Source: Schumannella sp. 10F1B-5-1
GTDB lineage: Bacteria > Actinomycetota > Actinomycetes > Actinomycetales > Microbacteriaceae
Direction of reading: 5' to 3'
Assembly: GCF_006517535.1 (NCBI RefSeq)
Contig: NZ_VHQH01000039.1
Span: 430,798-494,797, forward strand
DNA length: 64,000 bases
Shown here piece by piece: positions 11,543-20,090 of this stretch (within the stretch, counting starts at the first letter, position 1; each line of letters begins with the position of its first letter). Under the pieces are notes generated by a model that made no database searches, had not been told where the DNA came from, and worked only from the letters and a program-made list of their open reading frames with translations. Made by a program: the position numbers and the translations under genes.

Positions 11543-12540
11543 TCGTCGATCTGCCCAACACCACGACGAGCGCGGTCTCGAAGGCGCTCGTGTCGATCCG
11601 CGAGGAGGGCGGCGCCGTCGCCCTCGGCCGCGTGCTGACGCTCGTGATCTCGACCGTGCTCGGCGAGGAGGAGGAGGCCATCGAGGCCGCCAACGACGCC
11701 TCGCGCGAGCACCCGATGCGCGTCATCGTCGTGTCGCTCGGCCCCGACGCCCGCACGGGCGTCAAGACGGCCGCCCCGGCCGGAGCCGAGATCCAGGACG
11801 CGCGTCTCGACGCGCAGATCCGGGTCGGCGGCGACGCCGGTGCGAGCGAGGTCATCGTGCTGCGCGCCTACGGCGACGCCGCGTCGGACGAGGAGGGGCT
11901 CGTCACGAGCCTGCTGCTGCCCGACGCGCCCGTCGTCGTGTGGTGGCCGCACGTGACCCCCGAGAACCCGAGCGAGTCGCCGCTGGGCCGCATCGCCCAG
12001 CGCCGCATCACCGACTCGGCCACGGCCGACGACCCGAACACGTCCATCGAGCGTCTCGCCGCGACCTACCGCCCCGGCGACACCGACTTCGCCTGGACGC
12101 GCCTGACGCTGTGGCGGGCCCAGCTCGCCGCGGTGCTCGACCAGCCGCCCTTCGAGCCGGTCACCTCGATCCAGGTCGAGGGCGCCGCGCAGTCGCCGTC
12201 GACCGAGCTGCTGGCCGCCTGGCTCGGACTGCAGCTCGACGCGGAGGTGACGCTCGAGCTGGCCGGTCCCGGTCACGGCTCCAGCGGCATCCACAAGGTC
12301 GTGCTGAACCGCCCGTCGGGCGAGGTGCGCCTCGAGCGCATCACCGCGACGGTCGCGAGCCTCGTGCAGCCGGGACAGCCGACGCACGACATCTCGCTCC
12401 CCCGCCGCAGTCTGCGCGACTGCCTGGCAGAGGAGCTGCGCCGCCTCGACCCGGACGAGCTGTTCGGCGAGGTCGTGCAGACCGGCGTCGGCCGCCTCGA
12501 GCGCCGACTCGGCACCACCGTGGGAGGAGACCGGGCGTGA
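11539..12540 (+). CDS. opcA: glucose-6-phosphate dehydrogenase assembly protein OpcA
   Basis: A 333-residue OpcA-family protein, known in cyanobacteria and actinobacteria as the allosteric partner and assembly factor of Zwf. The N-terminus VIVDLPNTTTSAVSKAL and the internal LLLPDAPVVVWWPHVTP segment are typical. It has no catalytic motif of its own. The start is the GTG at 11539 that overlaps the zwf stop (GTGA), with GGAGG a few bases upstream; an upstream ATG at 11479 lies inside zwf and would add an Arg-rich leader. The stop overlaps the pgl GTG by 4 nt. Confidence 0.95.
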   Translation: MIVDLPNTTTSAVSKALVSIREEGGAVALGRVLTLVISTVLGEEEEAIEAANDASREHPMRVIVVSLGPDARTGVKTAAPAGAEIQDARLDAQIRVGGDAGASEVIVLRAYGDAASDEEGLVTSLLLPDAPVVVWWPHVTPENPSESPLGRIAQRRITDSATADDPNTSIERLAATYRPGDTDFAWTRLTLWRAQLAAVLDQPPFEPVTSIQVEGAAQSPSTELLAAWLGLQLDAEVTLELAGPGHGSSGIHKVVLNRPSGEVRLERITATVASLVQPGQPTHDISLPRRSLRDCLAEELRRLDPDELFGEVVQTGVGRLERRLGTTVGGDRA

Positions 12541-13340
12541 CCAACGAGCGGCGGGTGCTGGTTCACCCCGACAAGGCGTCGCTGGCCGGCAGCGTCGCCG
12601 CGCGCTTCATCACCAAGATCATCGACGTGCTCGAGGAGCAGGGCTCGGCCCATGTGTCGCTCACGGGCGGCAGCATGGGCGAGGCCGTGCTCAGCGCGAT
12701 CCGCGACTCCGCCGCACGGCAGAGCGTCGACTGGTCGAAGATCACCTTCTGGTGGAGTGACGAGCGCTACCTGCCGCGCGGCGACCCGGATCGCAACGAC
12801 ACCCAGGCGAAGGCCGCTCTGCTGGATGCGCTGGGGCTCGATCCCGCGCAGATCAAGTCCGCGCCCGCTCCCGGCGAGCACGCCACGATCGAGGAGGCCG
12901 CGGAGGCCTACGCGGCGGAGCTGAAGGCGGCGGCGCCCGAGGGCGCCGAGCACCCGCGCTTCGACGTGCTCTTCCTCGGCGTCGGCCCCGACGGGCACAT
13001 CGCGTCGCTCTTCCCCGAGCGCGCGGCCGTGCATGTCACCGACCGCACGGTCGTGGCCGAGACCGACTCCCCCAAGCCGCCGCCGGAGCGCCTCAGCTTC
13101 ACGCTGCCGGTGATCAACGCCGCCGACCGCATCTGGCTCGTGCTCGCGGGCGCCGACAAGGCCGGTGCACTCGGGCTGGCTCTGGCCGGCGCGAGCATCT
13201 CCGATGTGCCGGCCGCCGGCGCCGAGGGGCGCAAGCGCACGGTGTTCTTCGTCGACCAGGATGCCGCGGCCGAGGTGCCCGAGGATCTGATCACCCCCGA
13301 GCAGTTCTGGACGGCGGCGCACGCGGTCGACCCGCTCTGA
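12537..13340 (+). CDS. pgl: 6-phosphogluconolactonase
   Basis: A 267-residue DevB/SOL-type lactonase hydrolysing 6-phosphogluconolactone, the product of the adjacent Zwf. Motifs visible are the N-terminal SLTGGSMGEAVLSAI, WWSDERYLPRGDPDRND, and the catalytic-loop FLGVGPDGHIASLFPE. The GTG at 12537 overlaps the opcA stop (GTGA) and follows GGGAGGAGA. It is the last gene of the pentose-phosphate operon and is followed about 50 nt later by a strong hairpin. Confidence 0.97.
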   Translation: MTNERRVLVHPDKASLAGSVAARFITKIIDVLEEQGSAHVSLTGGSMGEAVLSAIRDSAARQSVDWSKITFWWSDERYLPRGDPDRNDTQAKAALLDALGLDPAQIKSAPAPGEHATIEEAAEAYAAELKAAAPEGAEHPRFDVLFLGVGPDGHIASLFPERAAVHVTDRTVVAETDSPKPPPERLSFTLPVINAADRIWLVLAGADKAGALGLALAGASISDVPAAGAEGRKRTVFFVDQDAAAEVPEDLITPEQFWTAAHAVDPL

Positions 13341-13388
13341 GCCGGCGCTGCGACCGCGCGCAGCACGCACCACGCAGCACGCACGCGA

Positions 13389-13418
13389 AAGGCCCGGATC
13401 CGTGAGGATCCGGGCCTT
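13389..13418. terminator. bidirectional hairpin between convergent pgl and rbpA
   Basis: Perfect 13-bp stem, AAGGCCCGGATCC / GGATCCGGGCCTT, with a GTGA loop. It lies between the ends of the plus-strand pgl operon and minus-strand rbpA. There is no long U-tract on either side, as is common in high-GC actinobacteria. The position between convergent genes supports a terminator for both strands. Confidence 0.8.
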
Positions 13419-13454
13419 CGTCGTCGGGGCTGCGCTCGCTCCGGCGCGCAGCGC

Positions 13455-13820
13455 TCAGGACGCGGCGCTGGTGCCGCGACGGGCGCGCAGCTGCTGCAGC
13501 GCCTCCTCGAGGAGCTGAGCGGCCTCCTCGTCGGTGCGACGCTCCTTCACGTAGGCGAGGTGCGTCTTGTAGGGCTCGTTCTTCGCCATCTGCGGCGGGT
13601 TCGCCTTGTCGCGACCGGCCGGCAGACCCGAGCTCGGGCTGTCGATGGTCTCGGGGATCTCCTCGGCCGGCACGTTCGCGGCGAAGTAGCGCACGGTCTC
13701 GTTGCCGAGCGCATCCCAGTAGGACACGGCGACGCGCTCCGCGTGATAGCCGCGGTCCTGCTCGCCCATGGGTCCGGATCCGACACGGGATCCGCGGATG
13801 GCACTGCCTCCGGTAGCCAC
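13455..13820 (-). CDS. rbpA: RNA polymerase-binding protein RbpA
   Basis: A 121-residue actinobacterial transcription factor that binds the primary sigma factor and RNA polymerase and stabilises open complexes. The central fold is in RVAVSYWDALGNETVRYFAANVPAEEIPE. The basic linker and sigma-interaction domain follow in KTHLAYVKERRTDEEAAQLLEEALQQL. The start is the GTG at 13820 preceded by AAGGAG at ideal spacing. It sits downstream of secG on the same strand, 53 nt from its stop, with a small 6-bp hairpin (CCGTCG/CGACGG at 13835-13851) in the gap. Confidence 0.95.
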   Translation of the reverse strand: MATGGSAIRGSRVGSGPMGEQDRGYHAERVAVSYWDALGNETVRYFAANVPAEEIPETIDSPSSGLPAGRDKANPPQMAKNEPYKTHLAYVKERRTDEEAAQLLEEALQQLRARRGTSAAS

Positions 13821-13873
13821 TGATGCTCCTTGCTCCGTCGCCGCGCGACGGATGCTCGATCGGGTGGCCGGGC

Positions 13874-14125
13874 TTACGCGCCGGCGTCGAACTTGGTGAT
13901 GAGGCCCAGCACGATCACCGACGCGACCCAGACGAGTCCGAGCACGACGGTGATGCGGTTGAGGTTGCGCTCCGCGACGCCCGAGGCGCCGAGGTTCGAG
14001 GTGACGCCGCCGCCGAACATGTCCGACAGACCGCCACCGCGACCGCGGTGCAGCAGGATGAGCAGGGTCAGCAGGAGGCTCGTGATGCCGAGCACCACCT
14101 GCACGATGACCTGGAGGATTTCCAC
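13874..14125 (-). CDS. secG: preprotein translocase subunit SecG
   Basis: An 83-residue membrane protein, the small auxiliary subunit of the SecYEG export channel. It has two predicted membrane helices (ILQVIVQVVLGITSLLLTLL and ITVVLGLVWVASVIVLGLI). Between them is the family-typical glycine-rich loop RGRGGGLSDMFGGG. The start is the GTG at 14125, preceded by AGGAAAGG. A TATACT hexamer about 55 nt upstream suggests its own promoter although it follows tpiA on the same strand. The secG next to tpiA-pgk-gap arrangement is widespread in actinobacteria. Confidence 0.96.
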   Translation of the reverse strand: MEILQVIVQVVLGITSLLLTLLILLHRGRGGGLSDMFGGGVTSNLGASGVAERNLNRITVVLGLVWVASVIVLGLITKFDAGA

Positions 14126-14179
14126 GCGAGACCTTTCCTGTGCTTCCGGGCGCGAAGAGGCGCCGGAATGCCAGCGTTC

Positions 14180-14185
14180 AGTATA
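14180..14185 (-). promoter_or_regulatory. candidate -10 hexamer of secG promoter
   Basis: TATACT on minus, one base from consensus, would give a leader of about 48 nt that includes a small GGCGC/GCGCC stem before the secG ribosome site. No good -35 is visible in the GC-rich upstream sequence, so this may be a weak or activator-dependent promoter. Confidence 0.45.
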
Positions 14186-14248
14186 GGCGACGGGCCGCGC
14201 GCCGAGGCGACGCGTCCCGCCGATGCCATGAGGCAGGTGAGCCGGAGC

Positions 14249-15037
14249 TCAGACGCCCACGTGGCTCTTGAAGCGCACGATCGCGGCGAACTCGTCGACC
14301 TGCAGGCTCGCGCCGCCGACCAGGGCGCCGTCGACGTCCTTCTCGCGCAGGAAGCCGGCGATGTTGCCCGACTTGACCGAGCCGCCGTACAGGATGCGCG
14401 TCGACTCCGCGGCCTCGGCGCCGAGCTCCTCGGCGACGACGGCGCGCAGCGCCTCGCAGACCTGCTGGGCCTGCTGCGCCGTGGCGGCCTGGCCGGAGCC
14501 GATGGCCCAGACCGGCTCGTAGGCCACGACGATCTCCGAGGCCTTGAGCGCGCCGCCGAGGGCGGTGCGCAGCTGGGCGACCGGCACGGCGCTGGGGCCG
14601 TGCTGCTCGAGGTCGTCGGCGGTCTCGCCCACGCAGATCACGGGCACGATGCCGTGACGGTGCGACGCGGCGACCTTCTCGGCGATGAGCTCGTCGGTCT
14701 CGCCGTGGTACTGGCGGCGCTCCGAGTGGCCGATGATGACGTACTTGGCGCCCAGGGCGGCGAGGAACGCGCCCGAGGTCTCGCCGGTGTACGCGCCCGA
14801 GTCGTGCGCCGAGACGTCCTGCCCGCCGTAGGCGAGCGAGTACTTGTCGGCGGCGGCCAGCGTCTGCACCGAGCGCAGGTCGGTGAACGGCGGGAAGACC
14901 GCGACCTCCGCGTCGGCGTAGTCGTGGTTGCCCTCTTCGAGCTTCCAGTGCAGCTTCTGCACGAAGGCGATCGCCTGCAGGTGGTCGAGGTTCATCTTCC
15001 AGTTGCCTGCGATGAACGGGGTGCGCTTCACTGCCAT
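14249..15037 (-). CDS. tpiA: triosephosphate isomerase
   Basis: A 262-residue TIM-barrel enzyme interconverting dihydroxyacetone phosphate and glyceraldehyde 3-phosphate. Catalytic residues are visible: Lys14 in GNWKMN, His104 in IIGHSERRQY, and Glu174 in AYEPVWAIG. The phosphate-binding YGGSVKSGN follows towards the C-terminus. The ATG at 15037 has GGAGGTCC upstream and overlaps the end of pgk by 10 nt, so translation of pgk and tpiA is coupled. The adjacent gap, pgk and tpiA form the lower-glycolysis cluster. Confidence 0.98.
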   Translation of the reverse strand: MAVKRTPFIAGNWKMNLDHLQAIAFVQKLHWKLEEGNHDYADAEVAVFPPFTDLRSVQTLAAADKYSLAYGGQDVSAHDSGAYTGETSGAFLAALGAKYVIIGHSERRQYHGETDELIAEKVAASHRHGIVPVICVGETADDLEQHGPSAVPVAQLRTALGGALKASEIVVAYEPVWAIGSGQAATAQQAQQVCEALRAVVAEELGAEAAESTRILYGGSVKSGNIAGFLREKDVDGALVGGASLQVDEFAAIVRFKSHVGV

Positions 15038-16236
15038 CCGAGGACCTCCAGTCCGGGGAGCTTCTTGCCCTCGAGGAATTCCAGGCTCGCTCCGCCGCCT
15101 GTCGAGATGTGTCCGAACTGTTCGTCGTCGAAGCCGAGCGTGCGCACGGCCGCGGCGGAGTCTCCGCCGCCGACGACGCCGAGACCCGAGACCCGGGTCA
15201 GCGCCTCGGCGACCGCCTTCGTGCCGGCCGCGAATGGCGCGAGCTCGAAGACGCCCATGGGCCCGTTCCAGAACACCGTGCGCGAGCGCTCGACGACGGC
15301 CGCGAAGGCCTTCGCCGTCTCGGGCCCGATGTCGAGGCCGAGTCCCTCGGCGCCGAACGGGGTGTCCTCGATCGCGTCGGCGGAGGTCACGACGTGCTCC
15401 GCGTCGGCGCCGAACTTCGAGGCCACCACGACGTCGGTGGGGATGATCAGCTCGACGCCGCGCTCCTCCGCCTCCTTCAGGTAGCCCTTCACGGTCTCGA
15501 TCTGGTCGGCCTCGAGCAGGCTCTTGCCGACCTGGTGGCCCTGGGCCGCGAGGAAGGTGAAGAGCATGCCGCCGCCGATGAGCATCGCGTCGACGCGCGG
15601 CAGCAGGTGGCCGATCACGCCGAGCTTGTCGCTGACCTTCGAACCGCCGAGCACGACCGCGTAGGGCTTCTCGGGGTTCTCGGTGAGCCGGTCGAGCACG
15701 TCGAGCTCCGCGGCGATGAGCAGACCCGCCGCGCTCGGCAGCTGCTGCGCGAGCTCGTAGACGCTGGCCTGCTTGCGGTGCACGACGCCGAAGCCGTCGG
15801 AGACGAGCACGTCGCCGAGCTCGGCGAGCTGCGCCGCGAAGGCCGCGCGCTCGTCGTCGGCCTTGGCGGTCTCGCCCGCGTTGAACCGCAGATTCTCGAG
15901 CAGCACGACACGCGCGCCGCTGTCGACGGCCGCGCGGGCGCTGTCGCCGACGGTGTCGTCGGCGAAGCGCACGTCCTCACCGAGCAGCTCGCCGAGTCGC
16001 GCGGCGACGGGAGCGAGGCTGTACTTCGGGTCAGGCGCGCCGTCGGGGCGGCCCAGGTGCGACATCGCGATGACGGTGGCGCCGGCCTCGACCAGCGCCT
16101 GGATGGTGGGCACCGACGCGCGCACGCGGCCGTCGTCGGTGATCACGCCGTCCTTGAGCGGCACGTTGAGGTCGCACCGCAGAAGGACCTTCGTGCCCGC
16201 GAGAGCGCCGAGGCTCTCGATCGTGCGAAGAGCCAT
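15028..16236 (-). CDS. pgk: phosphoglycerate kinase
   Basis: A 402-residue kinase making ATP from 1,3-bisphosphoglycerate. The N-terminal domain carries LLRCDLNVPLKDG and AMSHLGRPDGAPDPKYSLAP. The C-terminal nucleotide domain carries the glycine-rich GGGDSAAAVRTLG and HISTGGGASLEFLEGK. The ATG at 16236 follows AAAGGGAGAG. A perfect 15-bp hairpin lies between gap and pgk, with its pgk-proximal foot 19 nt from the start codon, so pgk expression may depend on read-through or processing of a gap-initiated transcript. Confidence 0.98.
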   Translation of the reverse strand: MALRTIESLGALAGTKVLLRCDLNVPLKDGVITDDGRVRASVPTIQALVEAGATVIAMSHLGRPDGAPDPKYSLAPVAARLGELLGEDVRFADDTVGDSARAAVDSGARVVLLENLRFNAGETAKADDERAAFAAQLAELGDVLVSDGFGVVHRKQASVYELAQQLPSAAGLLIAAELDVLDRLTENPEKPYAVVLGGSKVSDKLGVIGHLLPRVDAMLIGGGMLFTFLAAQGHQVGKSLLEADQIETVKGYLKEAEERGVELIIPTDVVVASKFGADAEHVVTSADAIEDTPFGAEGLGLDIGPETAKAFAAVVERSRTVFWNGPMGVFELAPFAAGTKAVAEALTRVSGLGVVGGGDSAAAVRTLGFDDEQFGHISTGGGASLEFLEGKKLPGLEVLGWQ

Positions 16237-16254
16237 GCTCTCCCTTTCTGCAGA

Positions 16255-16288
16255 GAGAGCCCGGAGCCCTGACGGGCTCCGGGCTCTC
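16255..16288 (-). terminator. gap-pgk intercistronic hairpin
   Basis: Perfect 15-bp inverted repeat GAGAGCCCGGAGCCC / GGGCTCCGGGCTCTC with a 4-nt loop, 9 nt after the gap stop on minus. It is stable enough to be a terminator, but pgk begins only 19 nt beyond it with no room for another promoter. Partial termination, or a stabilising end for an abundant gap mRNA, is therefore more likely than full termination. Confidence 0.6.
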
Positions 16289-16296
16289 CAGTCGGA

Positions 16297-17388
<1,092 letters not shown>

Positions 17389-18015
17389 TTACGACAGTAC
17401 CAGCAGGCCCTCGGTCTTCTGACGGGCGGCGTCGAGGCGGGCGGCCACGTTCTGCCAGTTCGCGATGTTCCAGATCGCCTTCACGTAGTCGGCCTTGACG
17501 TTCAGGTAGTCGAGGTAGAACGCGTGCTCCCACATGTCGATCTGGAAGATCGGGGTGAGGCCCAGGTTCGTGTTGCCCTGCTGGTCGAACAGCTGCTCGA
17601 TGATGAGCTTCTGGCCGATCGGGTCCCAGCCGAGCACGGCCCAGCCGGAGCCCTGGATGCCGGTCGCGGCGGCCGTGAAGTGCGCCTGGAACTTGTCGAA
17701 CGAGCCGAAGTCGTTCTCGATCGCGGCCTTCAGCTCGCCGTCGGGCTCGCCGCCGCCCTCGGGCGACAGGTTCGTCCAGAAGATCGAGTGGTTGACGTGC
17801 CCGCCGAGGTTGAAGGCGAGGTCCTTCGAGAGCTTGTTGACGTTGGCGAGGTCGCCGCTGTCGCGGGCCTCGGCGAGCTTCTCGAGGGCGGTGTTGGCGC
17901 CCGCCACGTAGGTGGCGTGGTGCTTGTCGTGGTGCAGCTCCATGATCTTGCCGCTGATGTGCGGCTCGAGCGCGGCGAAGTCGTACGGGAGCTCAGGGAG
18001 CGTGTACTGGGCCAT
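17389..18015 (-). CDS. sodA: superoxide dismutase, Mn/Fe family (probably Mn)
   Basis: A 208-residue cytosolic superoxide dismutase without a signal peptide. The four metal ligands are visible: His28 (LHHDKHH), His76 (HVNHSIFW), and Asp160 and His164 (DMWEHAFYL). Gln145 (in FDQQGN) occupies the position that is His in the iron enzyme of M. tuberculosis and Gln in manganese forms. Manganese is therefore the better guess, as an inference from family knowledge. The ATG at 18015 follows GAGGAG at slightly long spacing. It has its own promoter and two dyads upstream, and a terminator downstream. Confidence 0.95.
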   Translation of the reverse strand: MAQYTLPELPYDFAALEPHISGKIMELHHDKHHATYVAGANTALEKLAEARDSGDLANVNKLSKDLAFNLGGHVNHSIFWTNLSPEGGGEPDGELKAAIENDFGSFDKFQAHFTAAATGIQGSGWAVLGWDPIGQKLIIEQLFDQQGNTNLGLTPIFQIDMWEHAFYLDYLNVKADYVKAIWNIANWQNVAARLDAARQKTEGLLVLS

Positions 18016-18042
18016 TCGGATGTCATCTCCTCGGGGATCGAT

Positions 18043-18069
18043 CCGGATGCCAGTTCGAACTGCATCCGG
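18043..18069 (-). repeat. near-perfect palindrome in sodA leader
   Basis: CCGGATG-C-CAGTTC|GAACTG-CATCCGG on plus: 13-bp arms around TTCGAA, with a single extra C in one arm. It ends 27 nt before the sodA ATG, within the predicted 5' leader. It could fold as an RNA hairpin just upstream of the ribosome site or act as a DNA operator. Confidence 0.65.
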
Positions 18070-18080
18070 CTTCTTCTTTC

Positions 18081-18109
18081 ACAGTAGTGAAAGCCGCGAC
18101 CCCTTTCAG
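18081..18109 (-). promoter_or_regulatory. candidate sodA promoter with dyad over the -10
   Basis: On minus: CTGAAA, 17 nt, TACTGT, a reasonable sigma-70-like pair with a start site near 18074. The -10 sits in the centre of a 7-bp dyad CTTTCAC-AGTA-GTGAAAG (18076-18093). That is a good place for a repressor to bind. Which regulator would use it is unknown. Confidence 0.55.
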
Positions 18110-18149
18110 GGATTCCGTGAACGACGTCCAGAGAACTCCCGGTGCGCGC

Positions 18150-19127
18150 CTACTCGGCTCCCGGAGGCACGTTGGCCTCGGTGCCGGGGATGCCGCGGTC
18201 GGTCGCTTCCTTGTCGGCCATCGCGAGCAGGCGGCGGATGCGGCCGGCGACCGCATCCTTCGTCATCGGCGGGTCGGCGTGGTGGCCGAGTTCGTCGAGG
18301 CTCGCGTCGCGGTGCGCGAGGCGCAGCGCGCCGGCGTAGCGGAGGTGCTCGGGCACCCCGTCGCCGAGGATCTCGAGGGCGCGCTCGACGCGGGCGCAGG
18401 CGGCGACGGCGGCCTGCGCCGAGCGGCGCAGGTTCGCGTCGTCGAAGTTGACGAGGCGGTTGGCGGTGGCGCGCACCTCGCGGCGCTGGCGCATCTCCTC
18501 CCACTCGTCGACCGTGTTGCCGGCGCCCATGAGGCGCAGCATCGCCGAGATGGCCTCGCCGTCGCGCACGACGACGCGGTGGATGCCGCGCACCTCGCGC
18601 GCCTTCGCCGGGATGCGCAGACGACCGGCCGCGCCGACGAGGGCCATCGCGGCCTCGTTGCCCGGGCAGACGACCTCGAGCGCGGCCGAGCGGCCGGGAT
18701 CGGTGAGCGTGCCCGCGGCGAGGAAGGCGCCGCGCCAGATGGCCGCGAGCTCCTCGCGGGAGCCGGTGGTGAGGCGGTTCGGGAGTCCGCGGATGGGGCG
18801 GCGGCGCGCATCCATCAGCCCGGTCTGGCGGGCCAGGGTCTCGCCGCCGTCGATCACGCGCACGACGAAGCTCTCGCCCTTGCTGCGGCCGCCGCCGGCG
18901 CCGATCGAGGCGACCTCGCTGCGCACGCCGTAGAGCTCAGCCAGATCCTTGCGCACGCGGCGCGCGATCGCGGGCGTGTCGACCTCGGACTCGACCGCGA
19001 TGCGGCCGGAGATGATGTGCAGCCCGCCCGAGAAGCGCAGCAGCGACGCCAGCTCGGCGGCGCGGACCGTGTTCTTGCCGACCTGCACGGCGGTCAGCTC
19101 GTCCTTCACATCGGACGTCAATGCCAC
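18150..19127 (-). CDS. whiA: DNA-binding protein WhiA
   Basis: A 325-residue WhiA, the actinobacterial and Gram-positive protein joining a LAGLIDADG homing-endonuclease-like fold to a C-terminal helix-turn-helix. It is a developmental and cell-division regulator in Streptomyces. The N-terminal [20 protein letters not shown] and the C-terminal HTH region [22 protein letters not shown] are diagnostic. The start is the GTG at 19127 with GAGAGGA upstream. It lies 69 nt after rapZ in the conserved uvrC-rapZ-whiA cluster. The yvcK (CofD-like) gene that often lies between rapZ and whiA is absent. Confidence 0.96.
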   Translation of the reverse strand: MALTSDVKDELTAVQVGKNTVRAAELASLLRFSGGLHIISGRIAVESEVDTPAIARRVRKDLAELYGVRSEVASIGAGGGRSKGESFVVRVIDGGETLARQTGLMDARRRPIRGLPNRLTTGSREELAAIWRGAFLAAGTLTDPGRSAALEVVCPGNEAAMALVGAAGRLRIPAKAREVRGIHRVVVRDGEAISAMLRLMGAGNTVDEWEEMRQRREVRATANRLVNFDDANLRRSAQAAVAACARVERALEILGDGVPEHLRYAGALRLAHRDASLDELGHHADPPMTKDAVAGRIRRLLAMADKEATDRGIPGTEANVPPGAE

Positions 19128-19196
19128 GCCGGGTCCTCTCTCGCGGGATGTCAGGGGAAGTGCGGCGCGCGGGCGCCGCGGTGCTGGGGTGGGCTG

Positions 19197-20090
19197 CTAC
19201 TCGCGGCCCAGATCGCGGTGCTTCACGGTCACCGACACATCCGGTGCGGTGCGGAGCCTGCGGGCGATCTCCTCGGCCATCGCGACCGAGCGGTGCTTTC
19301 CGCCGGTGCAGCCGACAGCGATCGTAGCGTGTCGTTTGTTCTCGCGGAGATACCCCGCGAGCTGCGGCTCGAGCGCCGCCACATAGCGCTCGGCGAACTC
19401 GAGCGCGCCTTCCTGGCCGAGCACGTAGTCGGAGACCTCGGGGTCGAGTCCGGTGTGCTCGCGCAGCCCCGGAACCCAGAACGGATTCGGCAGGAAGCGC
19501 ACGTCGGCGACGTTGTCGGCATCGGCGGGCAGGCCGTACTTGAAGCCGAAGGTGAGCAGGATCAGCCGCAGGCGCACCGCGTTTTCGGCCGTGAAGCGCT
19601 CGGCCGTCTCGCGCGCGAGCTGGTGGATGTTGAGGTCGGAGGTGTCGATCAGCACGTCGCTGGTCGAGCGCAGCTCGGCCATGCGCGCACGCTCGGCGTG
19701 GATGCCGTCAAGCAGCGTGCCCTCGCCCTGGAGCGGATGCGGTCGCCGCACCTGCTCGAAGCGGCGCACGAGCGCGGCGTCGCTGGCGTCGAGGAACACG
19801 ACGCGCACCTCGGCCATCGAGCGCAGCTCGTCGATCGCCTGCTGCACGTCGGAGAACAGCCGGCCGCCGCGCACGTCGACGACGGCGGCGACCTTCGGGA
19901 CCGCGTCGGCCGCGTGGCCGGAGAGGTCGGCGAGCGGTCGCAGCATCTGCGGTGGGAGGTTGTCGACGACGTACCAGCCCAGGTCCTCGAGGGCGTTGGC
20001 GACCGTGGAGCGGCCCGCCCCCGACATCCCCGTGACGATGAGGATCTCGCGCTCGTCGGGACTGCTGGTGCTGTGGCCGCTGTCGGTCAT
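19197..20090 (-). CDS. rapZ: RNase adapter / nucleotide-binding protein RapZ (YvcJ family)
   Basis: A 297-residue P-loop protein. In E. coli RapZ targets the sRNA GlmZ to RNase E; the Bacillus homologue YvcJ hydrolyses NTP. In actinobacteria the role is not settled. The P-loop is GMSGAGRS at residues 21-28, with Arg in place of the usual Lys. The C-terminal domain has [29 protein letters not shown] and [20 protein letters not shown], the conserved ligand-binding core. The ATG at 20090 overlaps the uvrC stop by 4 nt (ATGA). Confidence 0.94.
   Translation of the reverse strand: MTDSGHSTSSPDEREILIVTGMSGAGRSTVANALEDLGWYVVDNLPPQMLRPLADLSGHAADAVPKVAAVVDVRGGRLFSDVQQAIDELRSMAEVRVVFLDASDAALVRRFEQVRRPHPLQGEGTLLDGIHAERARMAELRSTSDVLIDTSDLNIHQLARETAERFTAENAVRLRLILLTFGFKYGLPADADNVADVRFLPNPFWVPGLREHTGLDPEVSDYVLGQEGALEFAERYVAALEPQLAGYLRENKRHATIAVGCTGGKHRSVAMAEEIARRLRTAPDVSVTVKHRDLGRE

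Noticed and set aside
19227-19240. CACCGACA (reverse of the TGTCGGTG damage box) within the rapZ coding region
   Set aside because: No TAnnnT at the right spacing and inside a conserved coding segment.
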